A program made the position numbers and the translations under genes. A DNA stretch of 16,743 bases, from the NCBI GenBank assembly GCA_027577415.1, contig JANBQS010000493.1, positions 1 to 16,743 on the forward strand. Reading direction: 5' to 3'. The notes under the pieces are model-generated. The model saw nothing but the letters and a program-made list of their open reading frames with translations, searched no databases and had not been told where the DNA came from. Shown piece after piece: positions 16,429-16,743 of the stretch; positions within the stretch are counted from its first letter, which is position 1, and every line of letters begins with the position of its first letter. The stretch comes from Coemansia sp. RSA 922. Lineage: Eukaryota > Kickxellomycota > Kickxellomycetes > Kickxellales > Kickxellaceae.

Positions 16429-16743
16429 TTAACGCTTTTGGCCAGCCAAAAACCACTTTGGCATCTTGGGTTCTTCACTTGTGGCAGCCCTACTAGCCGT
16501 AGTCGGTGCTTGTTCCTGCGGCTGGTTTAGCGGCAGGGCCTCTTTCGCAGAACTGTCCCTAACGGCGCTAGTCGGCGCAGAGGACTCTAATGGGCGGTCG
16601 TCTATCAGCTCTGGTGACGGAATCTTCAGCTCCTCTACCAGAGCAGCCACTTCCGGCTTCAGCATTTCCAACGTAGATGTCTTGGCACTCGTCAACTTGA
16701 CATGCACAACGGCGGCAGGAGCCAGCTTGGCGTCAAACAAAGT
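16429..16743 (-). CDS. C-terminus of a TUG/ASPSCR1-like UBX-domain protein (partial)
   Basis: The frame is open from the right edge to the TAA at 16429-16431, giving 104 residues of C-terminus. The first residues, TLFDAKLAPAAVVHV, resemble the final strand of the UBX domain of TUG/ASPSCR1 (UBXD9). After a Ser/Ala/Pro/Glu-rich linker the protein ends in MPKWFLAGQKR, close to the PKWLKLP-type ending of TUG. Members bind and disassemble Cdc48/p97 hexamers and, in animals, tether GLUT4 vesicles; fission yeast has a homologue, Ubx4. Only the end of the UBX domain is visible, so the ubiquitin-like N-terminus and p97-binding residues cannot be checked. The gene is co-oriented with the MFS array and ends 445 bp before G4. 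Confidence 0.75.
   Translation of the reverse strand, partial: TLFDAKLAPAAVVHVKLTSAKTSTLEMLKPEVAALVEELKIPSPELIDDRPLESSAPTSAVRDSSAKEALPLNQPQEQAPTTASRAATSEEPKMPKWFLAGQKR

Overview
The window looks like a stretch of nuclear genome from a compact, moderately GC-rich fungus. Genes are separated by a few hundred bases. The introns found are few, short (93-100 bp) and have GTAAG donors, YTNAY-type branch sites and TAG or other AG acceptors. Upstream regions are rich in pyrimidine tracts. The protein set (cullin-1, a Tma46/ZC3H15 protein, a TUG/ASPSCR1-type UBX protein, ZIFL-like MFS transporters) is eukaryotic. An early-diverging lineage such as Kickxellomycotina would fit, but that placement is inference from general character, not from a marker gene.

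Layout, left to right. The 3' end of an unidentified plus-strand gene (2-205) is followed by a two-exon cullin-1 gene (469-2962, +). This converges, with only 65 bp between stop codons, on a minus-strand gene for an 884-residue kelch/BTB protein with a Q- and S/P-rich tail (3028-5682). From there to the right end every gene lies on the minus strand: the Tma46/DFRP1 CCCH zinc-finger protein (6337-7434), then four tandem paralogous MFS transporters of 515-524 residues (7633-9306, 9714-11379, 12301-13947, 14343-15983), then the C-terminus of a TUG/ASPSCR1-like UBX protein (16429-16743) that runs off the window.

The four transporters, called G1 to G4 from left to right, each have one phase-0 intron of 93-100 bp at the same place, just after transmembrane helix 1. 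Their long second exon begins with an ATG directly after the acceptor. The array is the most informative part of the window because its paralogues are mosaics. G3 and G4 are about 98% identical over sampled parts of exon 2, and the similarity ends abruptly at the stop codon. A 216-bp block of G4 instead matches G1 (9 differences, against 39 from G3). Part of G4 exon 1 is identical to G2 over 71 nt. The intron of G3 aligns without gaps to that of G1, not to that of G4. This is the pattern left by repeated gene conversion among tandem copies.

The housekeeping genes span several processes: ubiquitin ligase scaffold (cullin), possible BTB substrate adaptor (kelch/BTB, resembling Ral2/LZTR1), translation-associated DRG-binding factor (Tma46) and p97/Cdc48 cofactor (TUG). 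They do not form an obvious pathway, and no RNA gene, transposon or CRISPR-like array was found.
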